Assembly (NCBI GenBank): GCA_945882915.1
Contig: CAMCWV010000018.1
Span: 1-39,234, forward strand
Length of the DNA stretch: 39,234 nucleotides
DNA from: Waddlia chondrophila WSU 86-1044
GTDB lineage: Bacteria; Chlamydiota; Chlamydiia; Chlamydiales; CAMCWV01
Direction of reading: 5' to 3'
Below the pieces are notes generated by a model that ran no database searches, was not told where the DNA came from, and saw only the letters and a program-made list of their open reading frames with translations. This document shows positions 19,058 to 26,659 of the stretch, one piece after another; the stretch's first letter is position 1; every line of letters starts with the position of its first letter. The translations under genes were made by a program, and so were the position numbers.

Positions 19058-19160
19058 GTTGCATAATTGTAATTGCAGCCTTACAGGCTGCATGGGATAT
19101 ATTCGCTTATACCCAGGGCGTTGCCCTTACGCTGTTTGCAGTTGCAGCCTTACAGGCTGC
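19058..19160. repeat. Single arm of the GCAGCCTTACAGGCTGC repeat
   Basis: This segment matches the reverse complement of the right arm at 367-454, including GCAGCCTTACAGGCTGC, CATGGGATATATTCGC and a CCCAGGGCGTTGCCCT stem, and ends with a second copy of the first palindrome. It lies just upstream of the ABC-F start codon, so it could influence that gene's promoter or leader. Confidence 0.8.
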
Positions 19161-19187
19161 AAAAGCGTTGAAAACAGAAAGGAATAA

Positions 19188-19203
19188 TTATAGTCGACTA
19201 TAA
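19188..19203. promoter_or_regulatory. 16-bp perfect palindrome TTATAGTCGACTATAA
   Basis: A perfect 16-bp palindrome sits between the 3' end of the methylase gene and the repeat arm upstream of the ABC-F gene. Closely similar half-matches lie in other intergenic gaps: AATCGACTATAA at 4212-4223 and at 36194-36205, and TATAGTCG near 15974. It could be a protein-binding site or a leftover of a mobile element; function is not established. Confidence 0.3.
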
Positions 19204-19219
19204 CAAAGTCTTCTTTCCT

Positions 19220-19945
19220 TTACCCACTTGTTGCTAAAAGAAAAATTGACGGCTTCTTGAGAAGGTCAGGAAGAGGTGTGTTTTTCCAGCGTGCAACTGT
19301 CTGAGAAATCACCCCTTGAGTTGGCAAAGTAAGGTCCCAAGCAACACAGAGAAGCGTTTTTGGCTCTAAACACTCTATAGAGGTCTGAAGGGCGTGCATA
19401 TTGCGGTAGGGCGCTTCAATAAAGATTTGGGTAGAGCTCTCTTTTTTCGAGCGCTGCTCAAGCTGCAAAAGCTCCCGCTTTCTTCCTTCAGGCGTCTTAT
19501 CCAAATATCCACAAAAAGAAAAGTTCTGCCCCGAAAAACCTGAAAGCATCAGCGAAAGCATAATTGATGAAGGGCCGGTATAAGCCTCTATCTCAACTCC
19601 TAAGTGACGCGCTCTCGCAACAAGCATCGATCCTGGATCTGCAATGCAAGGAAGCCCTGCATCGACAACAAGCCCCCAACACTCTCCTTTCAAGACAGGC
19701 TCTAATAGAAAGTCCATATCTTCACGGGGAGTACGCCCGTTAAGCTCGGCCATAGGGGTGTCCTGAGGCCGTTTTTTTGTTTGAAATCTCGAAAGAAACG
19801 AACGCCCTTCGGGGAAGCTTTCTGCAATTAATCCATCCAGTGTCGCAACAGCCGCATCAACGCTTACTGGCAAAAAGGGGCTATGGTCACGCTGCCCTCC
19901 GAGCACATTGGGAAGAAGAAGTAGTTTGCCTTTAGCGCGTGTCAT
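19220..19945 (-). CDS. RsmI-like SAM-dependent methyltransferase (tetrapyrrole methylase fold)
   Basis: The protein belongs to the tetrapyrrole methylase fold group that includes RsmI, which 2'-O-methylates C1402 of 16S rRNA. Supporting segments are LVVDAGLPCIADPGSMLVARA, the equivalent of the SDAGTPxISDPG motif, YTGPSSIMLSLMLSGF, FCGYLDKTPEGRK and FIEAPYRN. At 241 residues it is shorter than most RsmI proteins of about 280 residues, and its N-terminus (KGKLLLLPNVLGG) differs from the usual GTLYLVATPIGN. It therefore looks like the second, RsmI-related family found in chlamydiae (CT048 by recalled position), and the substrate is uncertain. It follows holA by 16 nt on the same strand and is probably co-transcribed with it. 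Confidence 0.83.
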   Translation of the reverse strand: MTRAKGKLLLLPNVLGGQRDHSPFLPVSVDAAVATLDGLIAESFPEGRSFLSRFQTKKRPQDTPMAELNGRTPREDMDFLLEPVLKGECWGLVVDAGLPCIADPGSMLVARARHLGVEIEAYTGPSSIMLSLMLSGFSGQNFSFCGYLDKTPEGRKRELLQLEQRSKKESSTQIFIEAPYRNMHALQTSIECLEPKTLLCVAWDLTLPTQGVISQTVARWKNTPLPDLLKKPSIFLLATSG

Positions 19946-19961
19946 ATAAAGAGGCTCGTTT

Positions 19962-20993
19962 TTAAGTGTCGTGTTTTTTTATAGTTGTAAGCTTTACAAT
20001 CAAGAGATCTACCAACACATTGACATCGATTGTACTATTTTTAGCTAATGTTTCGGTGGCATGAATGGCGATCATTGCCTGTTTAAAACGGTTCATGCCA
20101 TATGCTTGAGCCTGGTTTATGTGCTGCTCTAAAATCCGCCCCCTCATGTAAGGGAACAGTGCCGTCACTTCAGCAGAAGGGCCCCCTCTACTCACAATAG
20201 AGCAGACCTGGTAGCCCGTCTGAAATTGCCCTCTGATCTGTTTGAGAAGCCCATGTATGCTCGACTCTTCGAGCATTTGGTGGGCAATTCGTATCGCATC
20301 TGCGGGCCTGCTAGCAAGCAACATCTCTGCTAGGCGCCAAATAGTCTCATGCGCCTCTGGAGTGCAAACAGCCTGCAAATCTTCGTCAGAAATTGTTATC
20401 CTGGCATCTATATAGCAAAGAAGCTTGTCTAGCTCTTGCTTCAAACGCCCCATTTCTATTCCGGCTGCCGAGACAATAAAACGGGCCCGCTCTTGAGAGA
20501 GGTTCTTCCCCTCTTTTTGCATATACCCCATGGCCCACTGTTGAAGGCGCTTTTCCTTTTCCCATATCTTTTCTTCTGGCAGGACAAGCACCTCGCCACG
20601 CGTAGTGACTTCGGTTAAAAAAGATGGTGCGGGAGACGTTCCAAAAGAAAGGACCAGGGCTACCGCTGGATTTGGATGATTTAAGTAGGCGGCAAGCGCT
20701 TTAAGGATGGCAGAAGGGAGCTTCTCGGCCTCAGTAACAACAATAATAACCAGCTTTTCGAAGAGAGCCAATGCGTCAAGCTCTTGGAAAAGAGCTGATT
20801 GCGACAGCCCATCTCCTTGCAAAGATTGTATTGGAGCGGGCTCTTTAATTTGTCTTCTTACTGCGCGAACAATCGTTTCTACAGCAGATTTGCGCTCGAA
20901 GTCATCCTTGGCCACAATAACATATATTGGAGGAAGCTTTGAACCGCTTTTTTCGAGGTGGTGCTCAAAGGCATGTAAACTTTTAAATGTCAT
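19962..20993 (-). CDS. holA: DNA polymerase III subunit delta (HolA-like)
   Basis: HolA (delta) opens the beta sliding clamp within the clamp loader. The 343 residues fit the family. The N-terminal domain has the expected PPIYVIVAKDDFERKSAVETIV start, followed by LVIIVVTEAEKLPSAILKALAAYL and, after an acidic and basic stretch, WAMGYMQKEGKNLSQERARFIV. The collar-like C-terminal domain includes ETIWRLAEMLLASRPADAIR and LLKQIRGQFQTG. The usual YLLxGxE is degenerate here (YVIVAKD), as is common in diverged delta subunits. By position it corresponds to CT047, a HolA-like protein of Chlamydia. A downstream RsmI-like gene begins 16 nt after its stop. Confidence 0.85.
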   Translation of the reverse strand: MTFKSLHAFEHHLEKSGSKLPPIYVIVAKDDFERKSAVETIVRAVRRQIKEPAPIQSLQGDGLSQSALFQELDALALFEKLVIIVVTEAEKLPSAILKALAAYLNHPNPAVALVLSFGTSPAPSFLTEVTTRGEVLVLPEEKIWEKEKRLQQWAMGYMQKEGKNLSQERARFIVSAAGIEMGRLKQELDKLLCYIDARITISDEDLQAVCTPEAHETIWRLAEMLLASRPADAIRIAHQMLEESSIHGLLKQIRGQFQTGYQVCSIVSRGGPSAEVTALFPYMRGRILEQHINQAQAYGMNRFKQAMIAIHATETLAKNSTIDVNVLVDLLIVKLTTIKKHDT

Positions 20994-21040
20994 AGGCTAA
21001 TAAACAACCTAATTAGCAGGATAAGAAAAAACCAGAAACA

Positions 21041-21098
21041 CCAGGACAATCTTAAGCGGCAGCCCTCACATGAAGGCTGCCGCTTAAGATTGTCCTGG
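21041..21098. terminator. 24-bp perfect hairpin downstream of typA
   Basis: Arms 21041-21064 and 21075-21098 (starting CCAGGACAATCTTAAGC) pair perfectly over 24 nt around a 10-nt loop. The hairpin lies 21 nt after the typA stop on the minus strand and before holA, so it may end typA transcription. The T-run that would follow on the minus strand is delayed by about 10 nt. The right edge carries CTGGTTACC, as in the GGTAACC repeats, so it may also be a repeat. Confidence 0.5.
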
Positions 21099-21119
21099 TT
21101 ACCCTGTTGTTTTTGGAGC

Positions 21120-22919
21120 TTAGCCTCTGACGCCTTTTTTGACAGGGCGCTTGCGCATGCGAATGAAGTTTGGTGTCACTTCAATCAGCTCGTCGTCAGC
21201 AATGTAGTCCATCGCCTGTTCGAGCGTGAATTTACGTGGAGGCTGAAGGTTGACGTTCTCATCTTTACCAGAAGCGCGAACGTTTGTGAGAGCTTTTTCT
21301 TTAGCTACGTTGATCTCAAGGTCGTTGTCACGGCTATTTTCACCGACAACCATCCCCACGTAAACTTGATCACTAGGCTGTACGAAAAGAATCCCTCTGC
21401 TCTGCAGGTTGTCACATGCAAAGCCGGTTGTTCTACCACTGCTACTTGAAACGAGAACGCCTTTAGTGCGGCCAGTGATTTCCCCTTTCCAAGGCTGGAA
21501 CTCTTCAAAAACAGAGGTCAAGATACCATCACCGCGAGTCGTTGTCAAAAATCCGTTACGGTAGCCAATAAGCCCACGTGTCGGCATGCGGAATTCCATT
21601 GAAGTGATGTCATGCTCATTAGTTTGCAAAGAGATCAGTTCGGCTTTACGCTTAGAAAGCTGCTCAATGATTGTCCCATCGTACTCTTTTGGAACCTCAA
21701 TAACCACGCGCTCGACTGGCTCTAGGACCTGGTTATCTACTTTTTTTAGAACCACCTCTGGCTTGCTAAGAGAAAGTTCAAACCCTTGACGGCGCATTGC
21801 CTCAACAAGAACAGCTAAGTGAAGCTCCCCTCTTCCAGAAACTTTTACAGCGTCATCGCTGATGTTTTCCATGTGTAGAGAGATGTTAGATCTTCTTTCG
21901 TATTCAAGACGAGCGCGAAGCTTGTTCATTGTTACTTCTTTACCATCTTGTCCAACAAACGGGCTCGTGTTAACCATGAAGTTAACCGAAACAGTAGGCT
22001 CATCCAAAAGAATAGGAGGTAGTGGAGCAATCTTTTCTGGGCTGCAAAGAGTGTCGCCGATTGTGACGTCTGGAAATCCTGAGATAATGATGATGTCGCC
22101 AGCGCCCGCTTCTTCCATATCAACGGTTTTTAGACCAAGGAAGCCCTCAATACGCTCAACACGCAAACGTGTTTCTTTGCCATTAGCATCGACCTGAACG
22201 AGCTGATCTTTCTTTTTAACAACGCCCTGACGAATCCTTCCACAGGCTTGACGGCCAACAAACTCGTTATATCTTAATGTTGACACTTGCATCTGGAAAG
22301 GGTTCTCTAGCTCACCTGTTGGAGCAGGAACAGCTTCAACAATGAGGTCCATAAGAGGGGTCATGTCTTTTCTTTCATCCTCAAGGCCTCGAATAGCAAA
22401 GCCACTGCGTCCTGAAGCGTAGCAATGAGCGAACTCTAGTTGCTTGTCATTAGCGCCGAGCTCAACGAACAGGTCCCAAGTGAGGTTTAGTGCGCGGTGG
22501 GAATCTGCGTGAGGGCGGTCGATTTTATTTAACACGACAATAGGGCAAAGGCCCATCTTTAATGCTTTTGAAAGCACAAAGCGGGTCTGTGGCATTGGCC
22601 CTTCTTGAGCGTCTACAAGCAGAAGCACCGAATCGACCATACCAAGTACGCGCTCCACTTCTCCAGAGAAGTCGGCGTGACCAGGGGTGTCGATAATGTT
22701 GATTCTATAATCTTTATAAGGAATCGAGGTTGGCTTAGCAAAAATCGTGATGCCACGCTCTTTTTCCTGGTCGTTGCTATCCATTGCACGCTCAGCCACC
22801 ACTTCGTTATCACGGAAGATATGAGACTGCTTAAGAAGGGCGTCCAGCATGGTTGTTTTACCATGGTCAATGTGGGCAATGATGGCAATATTTCGAATTT
22901 TTGTTGGTGAAAGTGTCAT
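21120..22919 (-). CDS. typA: Translational GTPase TypA/BipA
   Basis: TypA/BipA is an elongation factor G-like GTPase that binds ribosomes and assists 50S assembly and stress adaptation. The 599 residues match the family. GTPase motifs are [16 protein letters not shown] (G1), ERGITIFAK (G2), [18 protein letters not shown] (G3, a hallmark sequence of this family) and [11 protein letters not shown] (G4). Domain II and the EF-G-like domains III and V follow, with [34 protein letters not shown] and the BipA-typical [19 protein letters not shown]. The C-terminal specific domain contains [26 protein letters not shown], characteristic of BipA and lacking in EF-G. It is apparently transcribed alone, with a hairpin after its stop and a repeat-rich gap ahead. 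Confidence 0.97.
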   Translation of the reverse strand: MTLSPTKIRNIAIIAHIDHGKTTMLDALLKQSHIFRDNEVVAERAMDSNDQEKERGITIFAKPTSIPYKDYRINIIDTPGHADFSGEVERVLGMVDSVLLLVDAQEGPMPQTRFVLSKALKMGLCPIVVLNKIDRPHADSHRALNLTWDLFVELGANDKQLEFAHCYASGRSGFAIRGLEDERKDMTPLMDLIVEAVPAPTGELENPFQMQVSTLRYNEFVGRQACGRIRQGVVKKKDQLVQVDANGKETRLRVERIEGFLGLKTVDMEEAGAGDIIIISGFPDVTIGDTLCSPEKIAPLPPILLDEPTVSVNFMVNTSPFVGQDGKEVTMNKLRARLEYERRSNISLHMENISDDAVKVSGRGELHLAVLVEAMRRQGFELSLSKPEVVLKKVDNQVLEPVERVVIEVPKEYDGTIIEQLSKRKAELISLQTNEHDITSMEFRMPTRGLIGYRNGFLTTTRGDGILTSVFEEFQPWKGEITGRTKGVLVSSSSGRTTGFACDNLQSRGILFVQPSDQVYVGMVVGENSRDNDLEINVAKEKALTNVRASGKDENVNLQPPRKFTLEQAMDYIADDELIEVTPNFIRMRKRPVKKGVRG

Positions 22920-23001
22920 ATGATAAATAAGGTGGTAAGAACATAGTAAAAAGCAAATAGTTTACCAGAGGTTTACCTAGAAGTCAATGGCAAGCTAACA
23001 C

Positions 23002-23073
23002 ATATACTCCGCTTAGCTGAAAACGGGAATTTGGAAGGCGCCAAAGCCCCGTTTTCAACTAAGAGGAGTATAT
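23002..23073. repeat. MITE-like element, short form
   Basis: Arms 23002-23034 and 23041-23073 pair over about 33 nt with several mismatches around a 6-nt loop. The ends read ATATACTCC and GGAGTATAT. It lies in the 326 bp between typA (start 22919) and kdpD (end 23246). The rest of that gap holds a second partial copy at 23170-23203 and no visible gene. Confidence 0.9.
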
Positions 23074-23169
23074 TTAAGGAGCTTCGCTTCGCTCACTCCC
23101 TAAACCCCACTGAGTTAAACGTTATCTGCCAGCTCTATTTTTTAAAGTAAGCGTCCCTGCGCTCTATTT

Positions 23170-23203
23170 ATATACTCCGCTTAGCTGAAAACGGGAATTT
23201 GGG
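23170..23203. repeat. Lone left arm of the MITE-like element, next to a GC palindrome
   Basis: One arm (ATATACTCCGCTTAGCTG onward) is present and no matching right arm follows before kdpD ends at 23246. Directly after it is a perfect 16-bp palindrome GGCACGGGCCCGTGCC (23208-23223), which could fold as a hairpin downstream of kdpD. The copy seems truncated. Confidence 0.75.
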
Positions 23204-23245
23204 CATGGGCACGGGCCCGTGCCGGGTTTCCCAGCCACCATCTCT

Positions 23246-25903
23246 CTAAACGGGGAGCAGCAGCGAGAACTTTGTCCCCTTATCGCTTCGATTTTCTGCC
23301 TTTAGCTCACCTTGGTGCATCTCCGCTATTGTCTTGGCGATTGCCAGGCCAAGACCAAGGCCGGAAGAGGTTGTGCCAGGAATGCGATAAAACTTTTCGA
23401 AGACAACCCCGAGCATCTCCTGTGGAATCCCCTCTCCCTCATCCGAAACGGAGAGGACAAGAATGCGGTCGACAAGCTTAGCCTCGACTTCTATTAGTGA
23501 CTCGCTGGGAGAGTACTCCGTAGCATTAAAAAGAAGATTATGGACAAGCAGCTCCATCAACGAATAATCAAAAAAGAAGTCGGGCAAGTTCTCCTGAATT
23601 CGTATCTTTATCGTGTGGTGGTTTGCCGATTTTTTTATGTTTTCACAGCAGCTTGTAATAAGACTTCGGATGCTATGCGATCCCTTATTAATAGGGATGA
23701 TTCCCGAGCTCAACTTCGCCATAGCCGAAATATTTTTTAGAAAACGAAACAACCCTTCAGAAGAGCTTTCAATCCGAGAGACCGACCGTGTCTCCCCCTT
23801 GTTCTCTTTAAATATTTTTTGCTGCTTTATCTCGATAATAGCCTCTTTAATCGCTTTTAAAGGGGGCTGGAACTGGCTTGAAATGAGCCCAAGAACTGAA
23901 TGGTAAATCCTCTCGATCTGATTGAGCTGTTCGAATTTACGCTGTTTTTCTTCAGCACAGCACCGCTCTAAATGATTGGCAAGCTGCTGAACCGCCGTAT
24001 GAAGAAGGTTCAACTCTTCAATCGTAAAGTCTTTTCCAGTGTTTGAGCGGAAGACCAAAACACCCATCACTTCACTAAGCCCTTTTAGCGGGATATGCAG
24101 ATTTTTTCCCATCGGAAGCGTCGTCGTTGACCACCCTGCCTCTTTTCCATTCTCGAACACCCACTTAGCCACCCCTTTTTCCTTCTCATCGTCTATTAAA
24201 GAAAGGCTACGGTCAAACTTCAAGTCGTCATCTATTTTTTTAACAATCACCTCACACTTCCCATCCAAAGCATCACCGAGTCGCTGCTTAAACGACTCCA
24301 AAATCTCTTTTGAAGAAGGCGAGGCCGCAATCCCACGAACGATCTCGTAAAGAGCCAGGGTCGACTTCTCTTGCTTAGCAAGCAGATCCTTCTGCCAGCC
24401 AAGGCGCCCTGTAAAAAGACCTACAAAGATCACAGTGACCGCATAAAGGCTAAGCAACCCAATGCTTTTCCCTGAAGTAATATCCAGACTCTCTTTTAGG
24501 GGGATAAATAAAAATCCCCAAGCAATGGCAGAAAGGAGCGATGCCAAAAAGACAGGCCCCCTCTTAAAAAATAGACCTAAAATTAAAACGCCCAAAAGAA
24601 AAACAAAGCCGGTAGCCAAATAGCCAATAAAAGGAGCTATAACGAAGTTGATCACAACCATCAAAAGGACGGAGAAAAACGAAAAAAGGTAGGTTAACGG
24701 CTTCTTGGGAAGCCAAGAGAAATCCCATGTAGGCTTATAGACCGAAGAAACCGGGGCTTGCCTAATCACATGGACATCCACCTCGGTGCACTCTTTTGCC
24801 AGGCGATCGAGGAGCTCTCTTTTTCGAAAGAAAAAATCAAGAAAACGTCTCTTGGGAGGCCTTCCAATAACAATCTGCGTGACCCTTTTCTGTCTGGCAA
24901 TACGCTGAATCCCTTGAGCAAGATCTGAGTCTGCTGTTGTCACCACCTCTGCGCCAAGCTCACGCGCTAAAGCGAGGTTCTTTGCGAGCAACGCTTTTTC
25001 TGTTTCATCTAAGCTCTTCCCGTCATCTACATGGAGGGCTGTCCAGGGAGCGTCCATAGTAAATGCAATACGCCTTGTTGTCCGGATGAGCTTTTGGGAG
25101 TGTGGGCTGTGACTAACAGCCACTAGCAAACGCTCTCTAGTCTTCCAGACGTCCTTCCGCTCAACATCAGAGACCATCCCCCGCAGATCGTGATCAACCT
25201 TTTCTGCTGCATAGCGAAGGACCAGCTCTCTTAGGGCTGTCAGGCGATCTTCCTGAAAAAAATTGCGGGCGGCAATGATTGACTGCTCGCCGAGATAGAC
25301 CTTCCCATCTTTCAACCTCCCCAGAAGCTCGTCTGGAGTGATGTCAACAAGCTCGATAAAGGCGGCTGTCTCAAGGATCAAGTCAGGAACGGTCTCTCTG
25401 ATGGAAATACCGGTGACGCTTTCTACCACATCTTTTAGACTTTCGATATGCTGCACGTTGAGCGTTGTAAAAACATCGATCCCTTGATCTAAGATCTCGG
25501 CCACATCTTGCCACCGTTTAGGATGTCTGGAGCCTGGAACGTTGCTGTGTGCGAGTTCATCGACAATAACTAATTGAGGCTTGCGCTTGAGAATCTCGTC
25601 TAAATCTAGCTCTTTGAACAGCGTATTTTTGTATTGTACTTTTTTTTCAGGAATGACTGTTAGCCCCTCTAAGAGCTTAGCTGTTTCGATCCTGCCGTGG
25701 GTCTCGACAGTACCAACAACAATGTCTAGCTTTTCACGCTTAAGCCGCTGGGCAGCATCGAGCATGGCAAAGGTCTTGCCCACCCCTGCGGCCATGCCGA
25801 GGAAGACTTTTAGGCGCCCCTTGCGACTCTTGGTATCTTCGCGTTTGATTGCCTCGAGGAGCTCTTCGGGGTTCGGGCGAACTTCGGCTATTTCTTCTGA
25901 CAT
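23246..25903 (-). CDS. kdpD: KdpD-like K+ sensor, lacking the phosphoacceptor histidine
   Basis: KdpD normally senses K+ limitation and phosphorylates KdpE to switch on kdpFABC. The 885 residues keep the family layout: N-terminal KdpD domain with Walker A GMAAGVGKT (residues 36-44) and VDELAHSNVPGSRHPKRWQD, a universal-stress-like domain (VAVSHSPHSQKLIR, VIGRPPKRRF), four membrane helices about residues 400-500, a GAF-like region, and an ATPase domain with NLLFNATEYSPSE, DEGEGIP and GLGLGLAIAKTI. The expected SHxLRTPL phosphorylation box reads LISSQFQPPL, so the conserved His (His673 in E. coli) aligns with Ser676. No kdpE follows. The start codon and ribosome binding site abut a MITE-like element. 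It may act by a non-phosphorelay route or be losing function. Confidence 0.92.
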   Translation of the reverse strand: MSEEIAEVRPNPEELLEAIKREDTKSRKGRLKVFLGMAAGVGKTFAMLDAAQRLKREKLDIVVGTVETHGRIETAKLLEGLTVIPEKKVQYKNTLFKELDLDEILKRKPQLVIVDELAHSNVPGSRHPKRWQDVAEILDQGIDVFTTLNVQHIESLKDVVESVTGISIRETVPDLILETAAFIELVDITPDELLGRLKDGKVYLGEQSIIAARNFFQEDRLTALRELVLRYAAEKVDHDLRGMVSDVERKDVWKTRERLLVAVSHSPHSQKLIRTTRRIAFTMDAPWTALHVDDGKSLDETEKALLAKNLALARELGAEVVTTADSDLAQGIQRIARQKRVTQIVIGRPPKRRFLDFFFRKRELLDRLAKECTEVDVHVIRQAPVSSVYKPTWDFSWLPKKPLTYLFSFFSVLLMVVINFVIAPFIGYLATGFVFLLGVLILGLFFKRGPVFLASLLSAIAWGFLFIPLKESLDITSGKSIGLLSLYAVTVIFVGLFTGRLGWQKDLLAKQEKSTLALYEIVRGIAASPSSKEILESFKQRLGDALDGKCEVIVKKIDDDLKFDRSLSLIDDEKEKGVAKWVFENGKEAGWSTTTLPMGKNLHIPLKGLSEVMGVLVFRSNTGKDFTIEELNLLHTAVQQLANHLERCCAEEKQRKFEQLNQIERIYHSVLGLISSQFQPPLKAIKEAIIEIKQQKIFKENKGETRSVSRIESSSEGLFRFLKNISAMAKLSSGIIPINKGSHSIRSLITSCCENIKKSANHHTIKIRIQENLPDFFFDYSLMELLVHNLLFNATEYSPSESLIEVEAKLVDRILVLSVSDEGEGIPQEMLGVVFEKFYRIPGTTSSGLGLGLAIAKTIAEMHQGELKAENRSDKGTKFSLLLPV

Positions 25904-26067
25904 ATACTCCTCTTAGCTGAAAACGGGAATTTGGGCTAGCGCGAAAGCTCCCGCGGCTGAACGATCGTAAGCGCCTTAGTATTAGAAATACAAAGGGCAC
26001 TTGCGATCGTTCAGCCCCGGGGCTTTGGCGCCGTCCAAGTTCCCATTTTCAGCTAAGAGGAGTATAT
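25902..26067. repeat. MITE-like composite element, full form, filling the kdpC-kdpD gap
   Basis: Outer arms 25902-25934 and 26035-26067 pair over 33 nt with two mismatches. Inner arms 25941-25970 and 26001-26030 form a second inverted repeat around a loop. The element takes up practically the whole distance between kdpC (stop at 26075) and kdpD (start at 25903). The ends (TATACTCC and GGAGTATA) leave a TA at each border, as expected for insertion at TA by IS630/Tc1-type transposases; that mechanism is inferred. It is the same as the element at 1-130, reversed. Confidence 0.92.
25907..25914 (-). promoter_or_regulatory. kdpD ribosome binding site supplied by the MITE tip
   Basis: On the minus strand the element ends AAGAGGAG-TAT-ATG, where ATG is the kdpD start. 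The purine-rich sequence is part of the conserved terminal repeat, so the only visible Shine-Dalgarno sequence of kdpD belongs to the mobile element. The spacing is short, 3 nt from the last G or 5 nt from AAGAGG. Confidence 0.7.
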
Positions 26068-26080
26068 ACTCCTCTTAGCT
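26064..26080. repeat. Extra half-arm tip of the MITE family overlapping the kdpC stop
   Basis: ATATACTCCTCTTAGCT repeats the 17-nt tip of the MITE arm in inverted orientation right after the full element, overlapping it by 4 nt. The kdpC stop codon (26075-26077) lies within it. It could be the remnant of a second element or the origin of the arm duplication. Confidence 0.75.
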
Positions 26081-26659
26081 CCTTAAAGAGGTGTCCAGTG
26101 CGATGTTGAGCTTCAAGACGTTAACGCACCCCCCCTCAACAAACACCAAGCCGCAAGCTTCTGTATGCGCATCTACCAGCTTCTGCATGGCCTCCCAGCC
26201 TGAAGGCTCGAGCCCCCTTGCTTGCATGACCCTATCAATCTGGAAATAGGCCGTCTTAACACTAATATGAGGGTCAAGTCCGCTGCCAGAGGCGTACACC
26301 AGCTCATCAGGAACTAGCAACAAACTTTCAGTCCCATGAGCTTCTGCCACCTTCTCCCTTCTGCCTTGCACAAGCTTTTTCAACACCTCACTTGTAGGGC
26401 CTAAATTACTCCCTCCTGACGAAAGGCCGTTGTAATCCACAGCAGAAGGGCGCGGCCAAAAGTAACGCTCGCTTTCAAATTTTTGAGCGATTAGCTCCGA
26501 GCCCACTACTTTCCCTTCTAAATAGACCAAACTCCCCTCTCGCTTATCTTGTGCAGAAAAATGGGCAATCGTTGTGATAAGAAGCGGGTAGATAACTCCT
26601 GTTAAAAGGGTTAGCCAAAGAAACAATCTAAGTGCTCTGGAAAAACTCTTCATGCTCAC
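26075..26659 (-). CDS. kdpC: K+-transporting ATPase subunit C
   Basis: KdpC is the single-span subunit that stabilises the KdpAB complex and aids ATP binding. The 194 residues match the family. A membrane helix near residues 10-30 ([20 protein letters not shown]) is followed by [20 protein letters not shown], the conserved [10 protein letters not shown] and [20 protein letters not shown], and ends near [11 protein letters not shown]. The ATG overlaps the kdpB stop by 4 nt (26656-26659), which suggests translational coupling. The usual protein ends soon after LALD; here the last residues (TSLRS) and the stop run into the tip of a MITE-like repeat, suggesting that the original 3' end was replaced or trimmed by the insertion. 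Confidence 0.96.
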   Translation of the reverse strand: MSMKSFSRALRLFLWLTLLTGVIYPLLITTIAHFSAQDKREGSLVYLEGKVVGSELIAQKFESERYFWPRPSAVDYNGLSSGGSNLGPTSEVLKKLVQGRREKVAEAHGTESLLLVPDELVYASGSGLDPHISVKTAYFQIDRVMQARGLEPSGWEAMQKLVDAHTEACGLVFVEGGCVNVLKLNIALDTSLRS

